Positions 43,325 to 53,348 of a stretch of DNA of 64,000 nt are shown here, piece after piece. The DNA is from Sphingomicrobium aestuariivivum. GTDB taxonomy: Bacteria; Pseudomonadota; Alphaproteobacteria; Sphingomonadales; Sphingomonadaceae. A program made the translations under genes and the position numbers. How positions within the stretch are numbered: the stretch's first letter is position 1; each line of letters opens with the position of its first letter. Below the pieces are notes generated by a model. The model was given only the letters and a program-made list of their open reading frames with translations, was not told the origin of the DNA and made no database searches. The DNA is taken from contig NZ_CP102629.1 in NCBI RefSeq assembly GCF_024721585.1, positions 2,056,501 through 2,120,500 on the forward strand. The letters are read 5' to 3'.

Positions 43325-44572
43325 ATGGCGAGCCGGGGCGACCATCTTTTCAAGGGCGACAAGGCCTTTGCGACGGGCGATGGGTGGCTGGCGCGGCTGG
43401 TGGCACCTGCCTTCAAGCCGGTGATCGACAAGCTGGACGCGCGGCTCGAGCGCGGCGGTATCCACGGTATCCTGCCCGACGGGACGCGGCGCGAGGTCGG
43501 CTTCAATGCGCCTGGCCATGTCGCGACGGTCCACCTCCAGAGTTACATGGCGCTGGTGCGGCTCGCGCTGGCGGGCTCGGTCGGTTGGTACAAGGCGTGG
43601 GAAAAGCGCGAGTGGACCTCGCCTGACCCTGTGCCGCTTTGCGCGCTCTTCATGGACAATGCGCTGAGCCTCGGCGACACGGCGCGCGCGAAGGGCCCGC
43701 TTCGCTGGGTCAACGCGCTGGCGCATCGCCTCCGCGACAATGGCCTCGTCAAGGCGCGCGAGAATATCGCGGCGCATTACGACCTCGGCAACGACTTCTA
43801 CAGCCCGTGGCTCGACCCGACGATGAGCTACTCGTCAGCGATTTTCGAGGAGGGCGACGATCTCGAAACGGCGCAGCGGCGCAAGGTCGACGCGCTGCTC
43901 GACCGGCTCGACCTGAAGGAAGGCGACCGGTTGCTCGAGATCGGCTGCGGCTGGGGCAGCCTCGCCATCGCGGCGGCGCAGCGCGGCGCGAGCGTTGTCG
44001 GCCTGACCCTGTCGATCGAGCAGAAGGCGTGGGCCGAGGAGAAGATTGCCGAGGCCGGGCTGTCGGACCGGATCGAGATCCGACTGCAGGACTATCGCGA
44101 GTGCGACGAGCGCTTCGATGCGATCGCGTCGGTCGAGATGGTCGAGGCGGTGGGCGAGCGCTGGTGGCCGGCCTATCTCGACTGTATCCACCGCAACCTC
44201 GCTCCCGGCGGCAAGGCGGCGCTGCAATTCATCTCGATCGATCACCGGCTATTTCCCGCCTATCGCGAGAGCGCGGACTTCATCCAAGCCTATATCTTCC
44301 CGGGGGGCATGCTGCTTGACGAGCCGGCCTTCAAAACGCTGGCGGCGGAACGCGGGATGCGCTGGGAGGATCGCCACGGCTTCGGGGTCGATTATGCCGA
44401 GACGCTCAAGATCTGGCGCGAACGCTATGATGCGGCGGTGGCGAAGGGGCAGCTCGAGGGCTTTTCGCCGCGCTTCCACGACCTGTGGCGGTTTTACCTG
44501 ATGTATTGCGAGGGCGGTTTTCGCGGGCGCGGCATCGATGTCGCGCAAGTGACACTTCGTCGCGAGGGATGA
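43325..44572 (+). CDS. Cyclopropane-fatty-acyl-phospholipid synthase family methyltransferase
   Basis: A 415-residue SAM-dependent methyltransferase of the Cfa family. HYDLGNDFYSPWLDPTMSYS at 151-170 is a family signature, EIGCGWGSLAIAA at 205-217 is SAM motif I, and GGFRGRGIDVAQVTL ends the protein. Cfa-type enzymes methylenate unsaturated acyl chains in membrane lipids. The N-terminal 130 residues are less conserved. It overlaps pcm by four bases (ATGA). Confidence 0.92.
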   Translation: MASRGDHLFKGDKAFATGDGWLARLVAPAFKPVIDKLDARLERGGIHGILPDGTRREVGFNAPGHVATVHLQSYMALVRLALAGSVGWYKAWEKREWTSPDPVPLCALFMDNALSLGDTARAKGPLRWVNALAHRLRDNGLVKARENIAAHYDLGNDFYSPWLDPTMSYSSAIFEEGDDLETAQRRKVDALLDRLDLKEGDRLLEIGCGWGSLAIAAAQRGASVVGLTLSIEQKAWAEEKIAEAGLSDRIEIRLQDYRECDERFDAIASVEMVEAVGERWWPAYLDCIHRNLAPGGKAALQFISIDHRLFPAYRESADFIQAYIFPGGMLLDEPAFKTLAAERGMRWEDRHGFGVDYAETLKIWRERYDAAVAKGQLEGFSPRFHDLWRFYLMYCEGGFRGRGIDVAQVTLRREG

Positions 44573-45180
44573 GCGGGGCCGACCATGGGCGGCGTCTCAT
44601 GGTCGAGCAGTTGCGCGCGCGGAAAATCCGCGACGAGCGGGTCCTCGACGCAATGGCTGCGGTGCGCCGCGAGGACTTTTTCGAAGGCGCCGATCCCTAT
44701 GCCGATGCCGCGCGGGCCATCGGCGAGGGACAGACGATCTCCCAGCCCTATGTCGTCGCCCTGATGCTCGAGGCGCTTTCGCTGCGCCCCTCAGACCGGT
44801 TGCTCGAAGTCGGCGCGGGGTCGGGATATGCGGCCGCGGTGGCCAGCGAACTGGTCGCGCGGGTCGATGCGATCGAACGGATCGGAACACTCGCGGACAG
44901 AGCGCGAAAGCGGCTCGAAGGCCGGCGCCATGTCCATGTCCATCATACCGATGGCAGCGAGGGCTGGCCGCAGGCAGCGCCTTATGACGCCATCCTCGTG
45001 TCGGCGGCGGGTGCGCGCGTGCCTCCAGCGCTGCTCGAGCAGCTGGCGGACGGGGGGCGCCTCGTCATGCCGGTAGGGCCCGCCGCGGTCCAACAGCTCA
45101 CGCTCGTCACCCGCGATGGCGACAAGCTTCGCGAACAGGGCCTTGGCGGGGTGCGGTTCGTGCCGCTGATCAGCGGTTAG
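44569..45180 (+). CDS. pcm: Protein-L-isoaspartate O-methyltransferase
   Basis: A 203-residue repair methyltransferase. Motif I is EVGAGSGYAAAVASEL, followed by the VSAAGARVPPALLEQL region, and TISQPYVVALMLEAL precedes it. It methylates isoaspartyl residues in ageing proteins. The ATG at 44569 overlaps the Cfa stop. This is a normal copy, unlike the degenerate homologue at 22246-22893. It overlaps the end of a convergent SDR gene by four bases. Confidence 0.94.
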   Translation: MSGADHGRRLMVEQLRARKIRDERVLDAMAAVRREDFFEGADPYADAARAIGEGQTISQPYVVALMLEALSLRPSDRLLEVGAGSGYAAAVASELVARVDAIERIGTLADRARKRLEGRRHVHVHHTDGSEGWPQAAPYDAILVSAAGARVPPALLEQLADGGRLVMPVGPAAVQQLTLVTRDGDKLREQGLGGVRFVPLISG

Positions 45181-45884
45181 TCGACGCGGAAGGTCTCGCC
45201 GGTGGGGGCATCCGACTTGAGGCGCTCGACGAGGGCGTCGGCGACGACCTGCGGGTCCTTCACCTCTTCGGGGTTTTCGCCTGGGAAGGCGCGGGCGCGC
45301 ATAGTGGTGCGGGTGGCGCCGGGATCCATGACATGGACGCGGATCTTGCCCGGATTTTCATTCTCGTCCGCATAGGATTTCAAGAGCGTGTCGAAGGCGG
45401 CCTTGCTGGCTCCGTAGGCACCCCAATAAGCGCGGGGTTGCGCGCCGACCGAGGAAGTGATGCCGACGACCTCGGCTTTGTCGGCCTTCACCAGCATGGC
45501 GTGGAAGGCGGCGATCAGCGCCTGGTTTGCGAGCGTGTTGAGGCTCATCACGCGGACGAATTCGTTGCCGTCGATCGCCTGCACGCTCGTCAGGGTGCCG
45601 AGCGTCGCGGCGTTGAGGACGAGGATGTCGAGCGCGTCCCAGCGGCTGGCGATGGCCTGGCCGAGCTTGCCGATATTGCCGTTTTCAAGGAGGTCCATCG
45701 GGGCGATGGTGGCGCTGCCGCCGGCGGCGTGGATGCGCTCCTCGACCTTTTCCAGTGCCTCGGCGTCGCGGGCGACGAGGATGACATGGGCGCCGTGGGC
45801 GGCGAGGGTCTCGGCAATGGCCGCGCCGATGCCGCGGCTCGCGCCGGTGACGAGCGCGGTCTTGTTTTCGAAAATCTTGTTCAT
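45177..45884 (-). CDS. Short-chain dehydrogenase/reductase (SDR)
   Basis: A 235-residue classical SDR. The cofactor motif is TGASRGIG at 13-20, NAA at 91-93, the catalytic Ser is in ITSSVG (S144 or S145), and Y157/K161 form YGASK. It reduces or oxidises an unknown carbonyl/hydroxyl substrate with NAD(P). The gene follows purF by six bases on the same strand, so it is likely cotranscribed with it. Confidence 0.92.
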   Translation of the reverse strand: MNKIFENKTALVTGASRGIGAAIAETLAAHGAHVILVARDAEALEKVEERIHAAGGSATIAPMDLLENGNIGKLGQAIASRWDALDILVLNAATLGTLTSVQAIDGNEFVRVMSLNTLANQALIAAFHAMLVKADKAEVVGITSSVGAQPRAYWGAYGASKAAFDTLLKSYADENENPGKIRVHVMDPGATRTTMRARAFPGENPEEVKDPQVVADALVERLKSDAPTGETFRVD

Positions 45885-45890
45885 GATGTC

Positions 45891-47336
45891 CTAGTCGGCG
45901 TCGACGAGATCGAGCTGCTCGGGCTCCTCGCGGTCGCGGTCGGTGAGGGTGGTGGGATAATCGCCCGAGAAGCAGGCGTCGCAGCGCTGCGGGTGGGCGG
46001 CGTCGCGATGGTCGCCGAGGGCGTTGTAGAGCCCCTCGAGGCTGATGAAGGCGAGGCTGTCGGCGTGGATGTGCCCGGCCATCGCCTCGACGTCCATCTG
46101 CGCGGCGAGAAGCTTCTCGCGGCGCGGCGTGTCGACGCCGTAGAAACAGCTGAAGCGGGTCGGCGGGGAGGCGATACGCATGTGCACCTCGGCAGCGCCC
46201 GCATCGCGCATCATCTGCACGATCTTGAGGCTGGTCGTGCCGCGAACGATGCTGTCGTCGATAAGGACGACACGCTTGCCCTCGATGAGCGCGCTGTTGG
46301 CATTGTGCTTCAGCTTGACGCCGAGATGCCGGACGCCGTCGGAGGGCTGGATGAAGGTGCGGCCGACATAATGCGAGCGGATGATGCCGAGCTCGAAGGG
46401 GATGTCGGCGGCTTGGCTGTAACCGATGGCGGCAGGGACGCCGCTGTCGGGCACGGGAACGACGAGATCGGCCTCGACGGGGGCCTCGCGCGCCAGTTCG
46501 GCACCGATCGCCTTGCGGGTGTGATAGACGCTGGTGCCCTCGATGATGCTGTCGGGGCGCGAGAAATAGACATGTTCGAAGATGCAGGGGCGGGGCTTCT
46601 GCTCTTCGAAAGGACGAAAGCTCTGGAGGCCATCGTCATTGACGACGATGAGCTCGCCCGGTTCGACATCACGGATATATCGGGCGCCAATGACGTCGAA
46701 GGCGACGCTTTCGGAAGCGAAGACGTAAGCGTCGTTATACTTGCCCATGACGAGCGGGCGCACGCCAAGCGGGTCGCGGCAGGCAATCAGGCCGTCGGGC
46801 AGGAGGCAGACGAGGCTGTAGGCGCCTTCGACCTTCTTGAGCGCCTTCTTGAGACGCTTGACCGCGGTCGGCTTGGTCGAGGTGGCGACGAGGTGGATGA
46901 TGACCTCGGTGTCGCTGGTCGACTGGAAGATCGAGCCGCGCTGGATGAGATGATCGCGCAGCGTCATCGCATTCGACAGGTTGCCGTTATGGGCAACCGC
47001 GAAGCCGCCGGTGGCGAGGTCGGCGAACAGAGGCTGGACGTTGCGCAGCGCGGTCTCGCCGGTGGTCGAATAGCGGACATGACCGATGGCGGCATTACCC
47101 GAGAGTTTGCGGATGATGTCGTCACGGTCGAAATTGCCGGCGACATGGCCCATTGCGCGGTGGGCATGGAAATTGTGGCCGTCATGGCTGACGATGCCGG
47201 CGGCTTCCTGGCCGCGATGCTGGAGGGCGTGGAGCCCGAGCGCTACGACCGACGAGGCGCCGTCCGCCCCCCAGACGCCAAATACGCCGCACTCTTCCCG
47301 AAGCTTGTCGTCGTCAAATGGATGCGTCGTCAGCAT
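45891..47336 (-). CDS. purF: Amidophosphoribosyltransferase
   Basis: A 481-residue enzyme that makes phosphoribosylamine from PRPP and glutamine, the first step of purine synthesis. The N-terminal nucleophile is C16 in REECGVFGVWG; the first 15 residues (MLTTHPFDDDKLREE) form the propeptide removed for maturation. Cysteines in RPCIFEHVYF, FSCFYGVD and QRCDACFSG match the [4Fe-4S] ligands of the B. subtilis-type enzyme. RTFIQPS and VLIDDSIVRGTT are the PRPP-binding segments. ATG at 47336 is used; an upstream in-frame ATG is unlikely. Confidence 0.96.
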   Translation of the reverse strand: MLTTHPFDDDKLREECGVFGVWGADGASSVVALGLHALQHRGQEAAGIVSHDGHNFHAHRAMGHVAGNFDRDDIIRKLSGNAAIGHVRYSTTGETALRNVQPLFADLATGGFAVAHNGNLSNAMTLRDHLIQRGSIFQSTSDTEVIIHLVATSTKPTAVKRLKKALKKVEGAYSLVCLLPDGLIACRDPLGVRPLVMGKYNDAYVFASESVAFDVIGARYIRDVEPGELIVVNDDGLQSFRPFEEQKPRPCIFEHVYFSRPDSIIEGTSVYHTRKAIGAELAREAPVEADLVVPVPDSGVPAAIGYSQAADIPFELGIIRSHYVGRTFIQPSDGVRHLGVKLKHNANSALIEGKRVVLIDDSIVRGTTSLKIVQMMRDAGAAEVHMRIASPPTRFSCFYGVDTPRREKLLAAQMDVEAMAGHIHADSLAFISLEGLYNALGDHRDAAHPQRCDACFSGDYPTTLTDRDREEPEQLDLVDAD

Positions 47337-47466
47337 GTCTTGCGAATCCTCTCCCGCCCCTCGGACCCCGCATATAGAAAGGTGGAATGCGTTTGTCTCC
47401 CTCCCGTCATGACGGAGCCAGGGACTGTGCCCGGGCATTGATGCGCAAAGCCGACGGAGGACGATG

Positions 47467-47715
47467 ATGGCGAAGGATCACGGCGACAGCGTGAAGGATG
47501 ACGAACTCTACGAGGAACTGCGCGAGGAGGGCTATTCCAAGTCGAAGGCGGCGGCGATCGCCAATGCGCAGGCCAAGGGCGATATCGACCATGATTCGCG
47601 TCCCTATGAGGAGCGGACCAAGGAGGAGCTTTACGATCTCGCGCAGGAGCGCGATATCGAAGGGCGGTCGGACATGACCAAGGACGAACTGATCGAGGCG
47701 CTGCGCGAGCAATGA
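47467..47715 (+). CDS. Small Rho_N / SAP-like domain protein
   Basis: An 82-residue acidic protein, MAKDHGDSVKDDELYEELRE at the N terminus, whose C-terminal part (KEELYDLAQERDIEGRSDMT and KDELIEALREQ) matches the Rho-N/SAP-type helix-extended-helix motif that can bind nucleic acids. The N-terminal half (EEGYSKSKAAAIANAQAKG) resembles another small conserved module seen in sphingomonad proteins. GGAGG is six bases before this ATG; a neighbouring ATG is three bases upstream. It overlaps the lipoprotein gene (ATGA). Confidence 0.8.
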   Translation: MAKDHGDSVKDDELYEELREEGYSKSKAAAIANAQAKGDIDHDSRPYEERTKEELYDLAQERDIEGRSDMTKDELIEALREQ

Positions 47716-48140
47716 AATATTGGGCATGGGTGATGGCCGGACTGGCCCTGGCGGGCTGCTCGAGTGGAGAGCCGGCGAAAGAGGCGGCGCCTTTGCCGCT
47801 GGAAGCCGGTCTCTATGCTGACGATGGCGGGCGCTCGGGGCTGTGCGTTGGCGACGGCGGCGAGGCCACCTTCATCCTCTACGCAGCGCAGGGCACCGCC
47901 AATTGCATGGCGCAGGGACAGGTCAGCGCGGGCGAAGGCGGGATCGTCTTCACCCCACGGGGCGATGACAGCTGCCGCTTTCCGCTCAACGTCGAAGGCG
48001 GTGCGGTGCGCTTCGGTGAGCCTCCTGCGACATGCGCTTATTATTGTGGCGGGGAGGCTAAAATCGACGGCCGCTTGCTGGAAGCCGGGCGCGACACGAC
48101 GGCCGATCCGACCGACCCTGCGGGCGATCCGATCTGTTGA
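47712..48140 (+). CDS. Lipoprotein of unknown function
   Basis: A 142-residue protein beginning MKYWAWVMAGLALAGCSSGE, with lipobox LAGC, then a mature region with four or more cysteines including DDSCRFPL and TCAYYCGG that may form disulfides. A TCAYYCGG-like motif recurs in sphingomonad lipoproteins as far as I recall, but no function is known. The ATG overlaps the preceding gene's stop. It ends at 48140; a 67-bp gap follows before the MerR gene. Confidence 0.7.
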   Translation: MKYWAWVMAGLALAGCSSGEPAKEAAPLPLEAGLYADDGGRSGLCVGDGGEATFILYAAQGTANCMAQGQVSAGEGGIVFTPRGDDSCRFPLNVEGGAVRFGEPPATCAYYCGGEAKIDGRLLEAGRDTTADPTDPAGDPIC

Positions 48141-48172
48141 CCGACGCTATTCGGTGGTTCGCCGCAACTGGA

Positions 48173-48201
48173 TTGACCTTTACGGAAGCGTCAACTAGCT
48201 T
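48173..48201 (+). promoter_or_regulatory. Promoter with MerR-type dyad and leaderless start
   Basis: TTGACC (48173-48178) and TAGCTT (48196-48201) are 17 bases apart. The spacer is largely an imperfect dyad, TTGAC...GTCAA (48173-48194), the position in which MerR proteins bind. The start codon at 48208 lies seven bases after the -10, where transcription should begin, so the mRNA would be leaderless; no ribosome site is present. Confidence 0.5.
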
Positions 48202-48207
48202 ACCTTC

Positions 48208-48600
48208 ATGTCAACAAGCCATAGCGATTCCGAAGCGCAATATTCGATTGGCCAGATGTGCGAGGAGTTCGGGGTTACCGCCCGGGCCTTGCGCTTCTAC
48301 GAGGACGAGCAGCTGATCCGCCCCAAGCGGGTCGGCACCCAGCGGCTCTATTCGGAACGTGATCGCGCCCGCGTGGCGTGGATCCTGCGCGGCAAGCGCG
48401 TCGGCTTCAGCCTCGCCGAGATCGGCGAGCTTCTCGACCTGTACGACCTTGGCGACCAGCGCCGGACCCAGCGGCAGGTCACGCTCGACCGCTGCCGCGA
48501 GCGGATCGACGCGCTGTCCCGTCAGAAAGCCGATATCGACGAAACCATCGAGGAACTGGAAGGCTTCGTTCGCCTTCTCGAAGACAATAGCGAGGACTGA
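48208..48600 (+). CDS. MerR-family transcriptional regulator (LiuR-like)
   Basis: A 130-residue regulator with the N-terminal MerR winged-helix ([20 protein letters not shown] at 12-31, then [11 protein letters not shown] and [10 protein letters not shown]) and a C-terminal dimerisation coil ([20 protein letters not shown]). It has no cysteine metal site, so an organic effector is likelier. LiuR-type MerR proteins control acyl-CoA catabolism, and the next gene, two bases downstream, is an acyl-CoA dehydrogenase. It probably binds the dyad in its own promoter. Confidence 0.88.
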   Translation: MSTSHSDSEAQYSIGQMCEEFGVTARALRFYEDEQLIRPKRVGTQRLYSERDRARVAWILRGKRVGFSLAEIGELLDLYDLGDQRRTQRQVTLDRCRERIDALSRQKADIDETIEELEGFVRLLEDNSED

Positions 48601-48602
48601 TA

Positions 48603-50399
<1,797 letters not shown>

Positions 50400-50433
50400 G
50401 CCGGCGGACCGATCCCCGTCAGGAGGGGCTGGA

Positions 50434-50463
50434 GGGCGGTCGCGCGATGCGGCCGCCCTTTTT
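50434..50463 (+). terminator. Rho-independent terminator of the MerR/acyl-CoA dehydrogenase operon
   Basis: A 10-bp stem (50434-50443 with 50449-50458, one G-U pair) with loop GCGAT is followed by TTTTT, 34 bases after the stop codon. Confidence 0.85.
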
Positions 50464-50470
50464 CGTGCGC

Positions 50471-53146
50471 TCAGCCGTGGCGGCGGTCGACGAAGAAGGG
50501 CGGGGTCGCTTTTTCGATCCCCGTCGGCTTGCGGCTCGGCGGGGCGAGGCGCGTGAGGTTGAAGTTCTCGTGGAACTGGATGCCGAAGCGTCCCGCCTGG
50601 GCCCAGCGCACGGTACCGATGACGGGGCCGGTGCCGATGATGTCGATGGTCAGCTCGGTGCCGGGGCTCACGGGGACCGAACATTCGATCAGCGCACCCA
50701 TTGCCGAGATATTGCGCAGGCGGATCTCGACCGTCTGGCCGTTGAGCATGACGAGCCCGCGGCGCATCAGGCGGTGGCGCGGTTCGCGGCTGTTCTGATG
50801 GCCTTCGGGTGACACGGAGGCGCGTTTGACCATTTCGAGGGCGCGATCGGCATCGCAGGGTTTGCCGAAGATGTAGCCCTGGACCTGGCTGCAGCCGAGT
50901 TCGCGGATGAGGTTGAGGTCGTCATGCGTTTCGACGCCCTCGGCGGTGGTGTCCATCGACAGGCTTTCGGCGAGCGCGACGATAGCGCGGATGATGGCGC
51001 TATTGCGGCTCTGCGGGTTGGAGGCACCGCGCACGAAGCTCTGGTCGATCTTGATCTTGTCGAACGGCGCGGTCTTCAGATAGCCGAGCGAAGAGTAGCC
51101 GGTGCCGAAATCGTCGAGCGCGAGGCGCACACCGATATTCTTGAGGCGCTGGAAGGTCTCGTCGGTGGCCTGCCCCTCGGCGAGAAACACCCCTTCGGTG
51201 ATTTCCAGTTCGAGACGTTCGGCACGCATGCCGTGCGTGGTGAGCAGGGTGGCGATCTTCTCGCAGATCTTGGGATCGTTGAACTGGATCGGCGACAGGT
51301 TGACCGCGATGCGGATATTCTCGGGCCAGCCCGACGCGGTGGCGATGGCGGTCTCGAGGACGAAGTCGCCGAGCCGCCCGATGAGGCCGCATTCCTCGGC
51401 GATCGAGATGAACAGGTCGGGCGAGATCGGGCCGCGGACGGGGTGGATCCAGCGAACCAGCGCCTCGAAGCCGATGAGGTCCTCGCAGGAGGCGCGGACG
51501 ATCGGCTGGTAATGGACTTCGAGCTCGCTGCGTTCGAGCGCACCGCGCAGGTCATTTTCGAGCCGCTGGCGGTCGGTCGCCTCCGAGTGCATCGAGGGTT
51601 CGAAGAAGCAATGCTTGCCGCGGCCGGCGGCCTTGGCGGCGTAGAGCGCGAGGTCGGCGTTGCGCGTCAGGCTGTCGGCGCAGGCGCGGCCCGGATCGCC
51701 GATGGCGATGCCGATGGAAGCGCCGATGGTCACGCGGTGACCCTCGATCTGGTAGGGCTGCGAGACCTGTTCGATCATCAGGTTTGCAAGGCGCTCGAGG
51801 AGGCCGGTCTCCACCGCACCGGGCAGCACGGCCTTGAACTCGTCGCCGCCGAGACGACCGACCTGCCCATGGTTGCCGAGCACGCGGGTCAGGCGCTTTG
51901 CAACCTGGCGCAGGAGCTGGTCGCCCACGGGGTGGCCGAGTGTATCGTTGACGTTCTTGAAGCGGTCGAGATCGATAAGGAAGAGCGCGCAGCCCTTCTG
52001 GCGGCGGGCCGCATTGCGGAGTGCCTCGTCGAGGGTCTGGCGCATCATCGCGCGATTGGGCAGGCCGGTGAGGCTGTCGAAACGGGCAAGGCGGCTGATT
52101 TCCTGCTCGTTGCGGCGCTGTTCGGTCAGGTCGGCACCGATGCCGCGGAAACCGATGAACTTGCCATTCTCGTTGAAGATGGGGTTGCCCGACAGCGACC
52201 AGAGCACGTCTTCGTCGCGCGCGGCGCGGACGACGACGTCGGCGAAGGGGAAGCGCGCGGACAGATGGAAGCCGAGGGTGCGTTCCTCGCGCAGCGCGTC
52301 CTCGTCGCCCGCCGTGTCGATCGACAGGAGGTCGGTGAACCGGCGGCCGAGCAGGTCTGCGGGGTCGCAATCGAAGTCCTCGGCGAGCTGGCGACTGACG
52401 TAGGAGAGGGTTCCGGTGGCATCGGTCTCCCAGAACCAGCCGCGGCCCGAACTTTCGAATTCGGTGACGAAGCGCAGGGCCTGGTGCGCCTCGCGATCGA
52501 GGATGAGGCGGCGGCGCGCTGTGGCGATCATCGTGCGCGCCGAGAAGGTCGCATAGGCGGTGACGACGATGATGGTGAGTGACAGGCCGAGAATGACGAT
52601 GTCATCAACCTTGAAGACGGCGGCGGTGATGGTCGCCGACAGCCCCATGAAGATGGCGAGCGCGGGCGCACCGATGGCGGCGATCGCCATCGCGACGACA
52701 CCGCCGCCGATCATGATCGCGGCGACGAGTGGGCTGGTGCCCTGGAGGTCGCTGAACACGCAGGTGGCGAGATAGGCCCAGCCGCCCGCACAGAAGGCCG
52801 AATAGGCGCCGAGGAGCTGGATCGCGCGCGACGGGGAGAGACCGATGCGGCGCTGCAAGAACAGGACCGCGACGGCGAGGAGGTCGGCGGCGATCAGCGC
52901 CACTAGCATGAGGAGGTGTGCGTGATTGCCGCTGCCGACACCCTCGATGAAATAGTGGACGAAGCCGAACATGTGGGTGAGACCGAGAAGCAGCGGGATG
53001 TGCCCGAGTTGCTGGACACGCTGTTCGGCGATCATCGCCTCGCCGTCGTCATGCGGCGGCAGGACGTCGAACGACAGCGCCTCGCGCATTGTCGCGCTGG
53101 CGGTGATGTCCTTCGGCTGCTGCAACGCCAAACGCTGGCTACGCAT
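50471..53146 (-). CDS. Membrane PAS-GGDEF-EAL-PilZ cyclic-di-GMP protein
   Basis: An 891-residue protein. Domains in order: about five transmembrane helices (about 52-205), a PAS domain (about 232-340, with PIFNENGKFIGFRGIGADLT), GGDEF (345-515, GGDEF at 433-437), EAL (525-775, EAL at 561-563, DDFGTGYSS at 678-686, the catalytic loop), and a C-terminal PilZ-like domain (about 788-870; R792-xxx-R796 and NISAMG at 812-817 match the RxxxR and D/NxSxxG c-di-GMP motifs). All three motif sets are intact, so it could make, degrade and sense c-di-GMP. GGGGG precedes the ATG at 53146. Confidence 0.9.
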   Translation of the reverse strand: MRSQRLALQQPKDITASATMREALSFDVLPPHDDGEAMIAEQRVQQLGHIPLLLGLTHMFGFVHYFIEGVGSGNHAHLLMLVALIAADLLAVAVLFLQRRIGLSPSRAIQLLGAYSAFCAGGWAYLATCVFSDLQGTSPLVAAIMIGGGVVAMAIAAIGAPALAIFMGLSATITAAVFKVDDIVILGLSLTIIVVTAYATFSARTMIATARRRLILDREAHQALRFVTEFESSGRGWFWETDATGTLSYVSRQLAEDFDCDPADLLGRRFTDLLSIDTAGDEDALREERTLGFHLSARFPFADVVVRAARDEDVLWSLSGNPIFNENGKFIGFRGIGADLTEQRRNEQEISRLARFDSLTGLPNRAMMRQTLDEALRNAARRQKGCALFLIDLDRFKNVNDTLGHPVGDQLLRQVAKRLTRVLGNHGQVGRLGGDEFKAVLPGAVETGLLERLANLMIEQVSQPYQIEGHRVTIGASIGIAIGDPGRACADSLTRNADLALYAAKAAGRGKHCFFEPSMHSEATDRQRLENDLRGALERSELEVHYQPIVRASCEDLIGFEALVRWIHPVRGPISPDLFISIAEECGLIGRLGDFVLETAIATASGWPENIRIAVNLSPIQFNDPKICEKIATLLTTHGMRAERLELEITEGVFLAEGQATDETFQRLKNIGVRLALDDFGTGYSSLGYLKTAPFDKIKIDQSFVRGASNPQSRNSAIIRAIVALAESLSMDTTAEGVETHDDLNLIRELGCSQVQGYIFGKPCDADRALEMVKRASVSPEGHQNSREPRHRLMRRGLVMLNGQTVEIRLRNISAMGALIECSVPVSPGTELTIDIIGTGPVIGTVRWAQAGRFGIQFHENFNLTRLAPPSRKPTGIEKATPPFFVDRRHG

Positions 53147-53348
53147 GAACTGCCCCCTTCTGCAGGGCTATATATAATGACGATCGTTAATGAGCCGCTC
53201 TACGATCAGGGTTGCCGGCGCGTTAACGGTGGTGCGCCTTCTGGAGCCGCAGTCGGAAATCGCGCGCTTTCAGGCGCCTCGCCGGGGGAGTCGTTGATTA
53301 TCCGGCATGGTAAAGATTCTGTCAGGCAACCCGAAATGTTGATGTTTA
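53147..53348. other. Spacer between the MFS and c-di-GMP genes
   Basis: This 202-bp spacer has an A+T-rich part with TATATATAAT at 53169-53178. It can serve as a -10 on either strand, but I find no matching -35. No supported small gene was found. Confidence 0.35.

Noticed and set aside
45333-47441. A 702-codon plus-strand open frame opposite SDR and purF
   Set aside because: Antisense to two well-supported genes; composition is typical of a mirror frame.
53171-53178. A promoter at TATATAAT in the MFS / c-di-GMP spacer
   Set aside because: A -10-like match exists, but no -35 at 16-18 bases on either strand was found.
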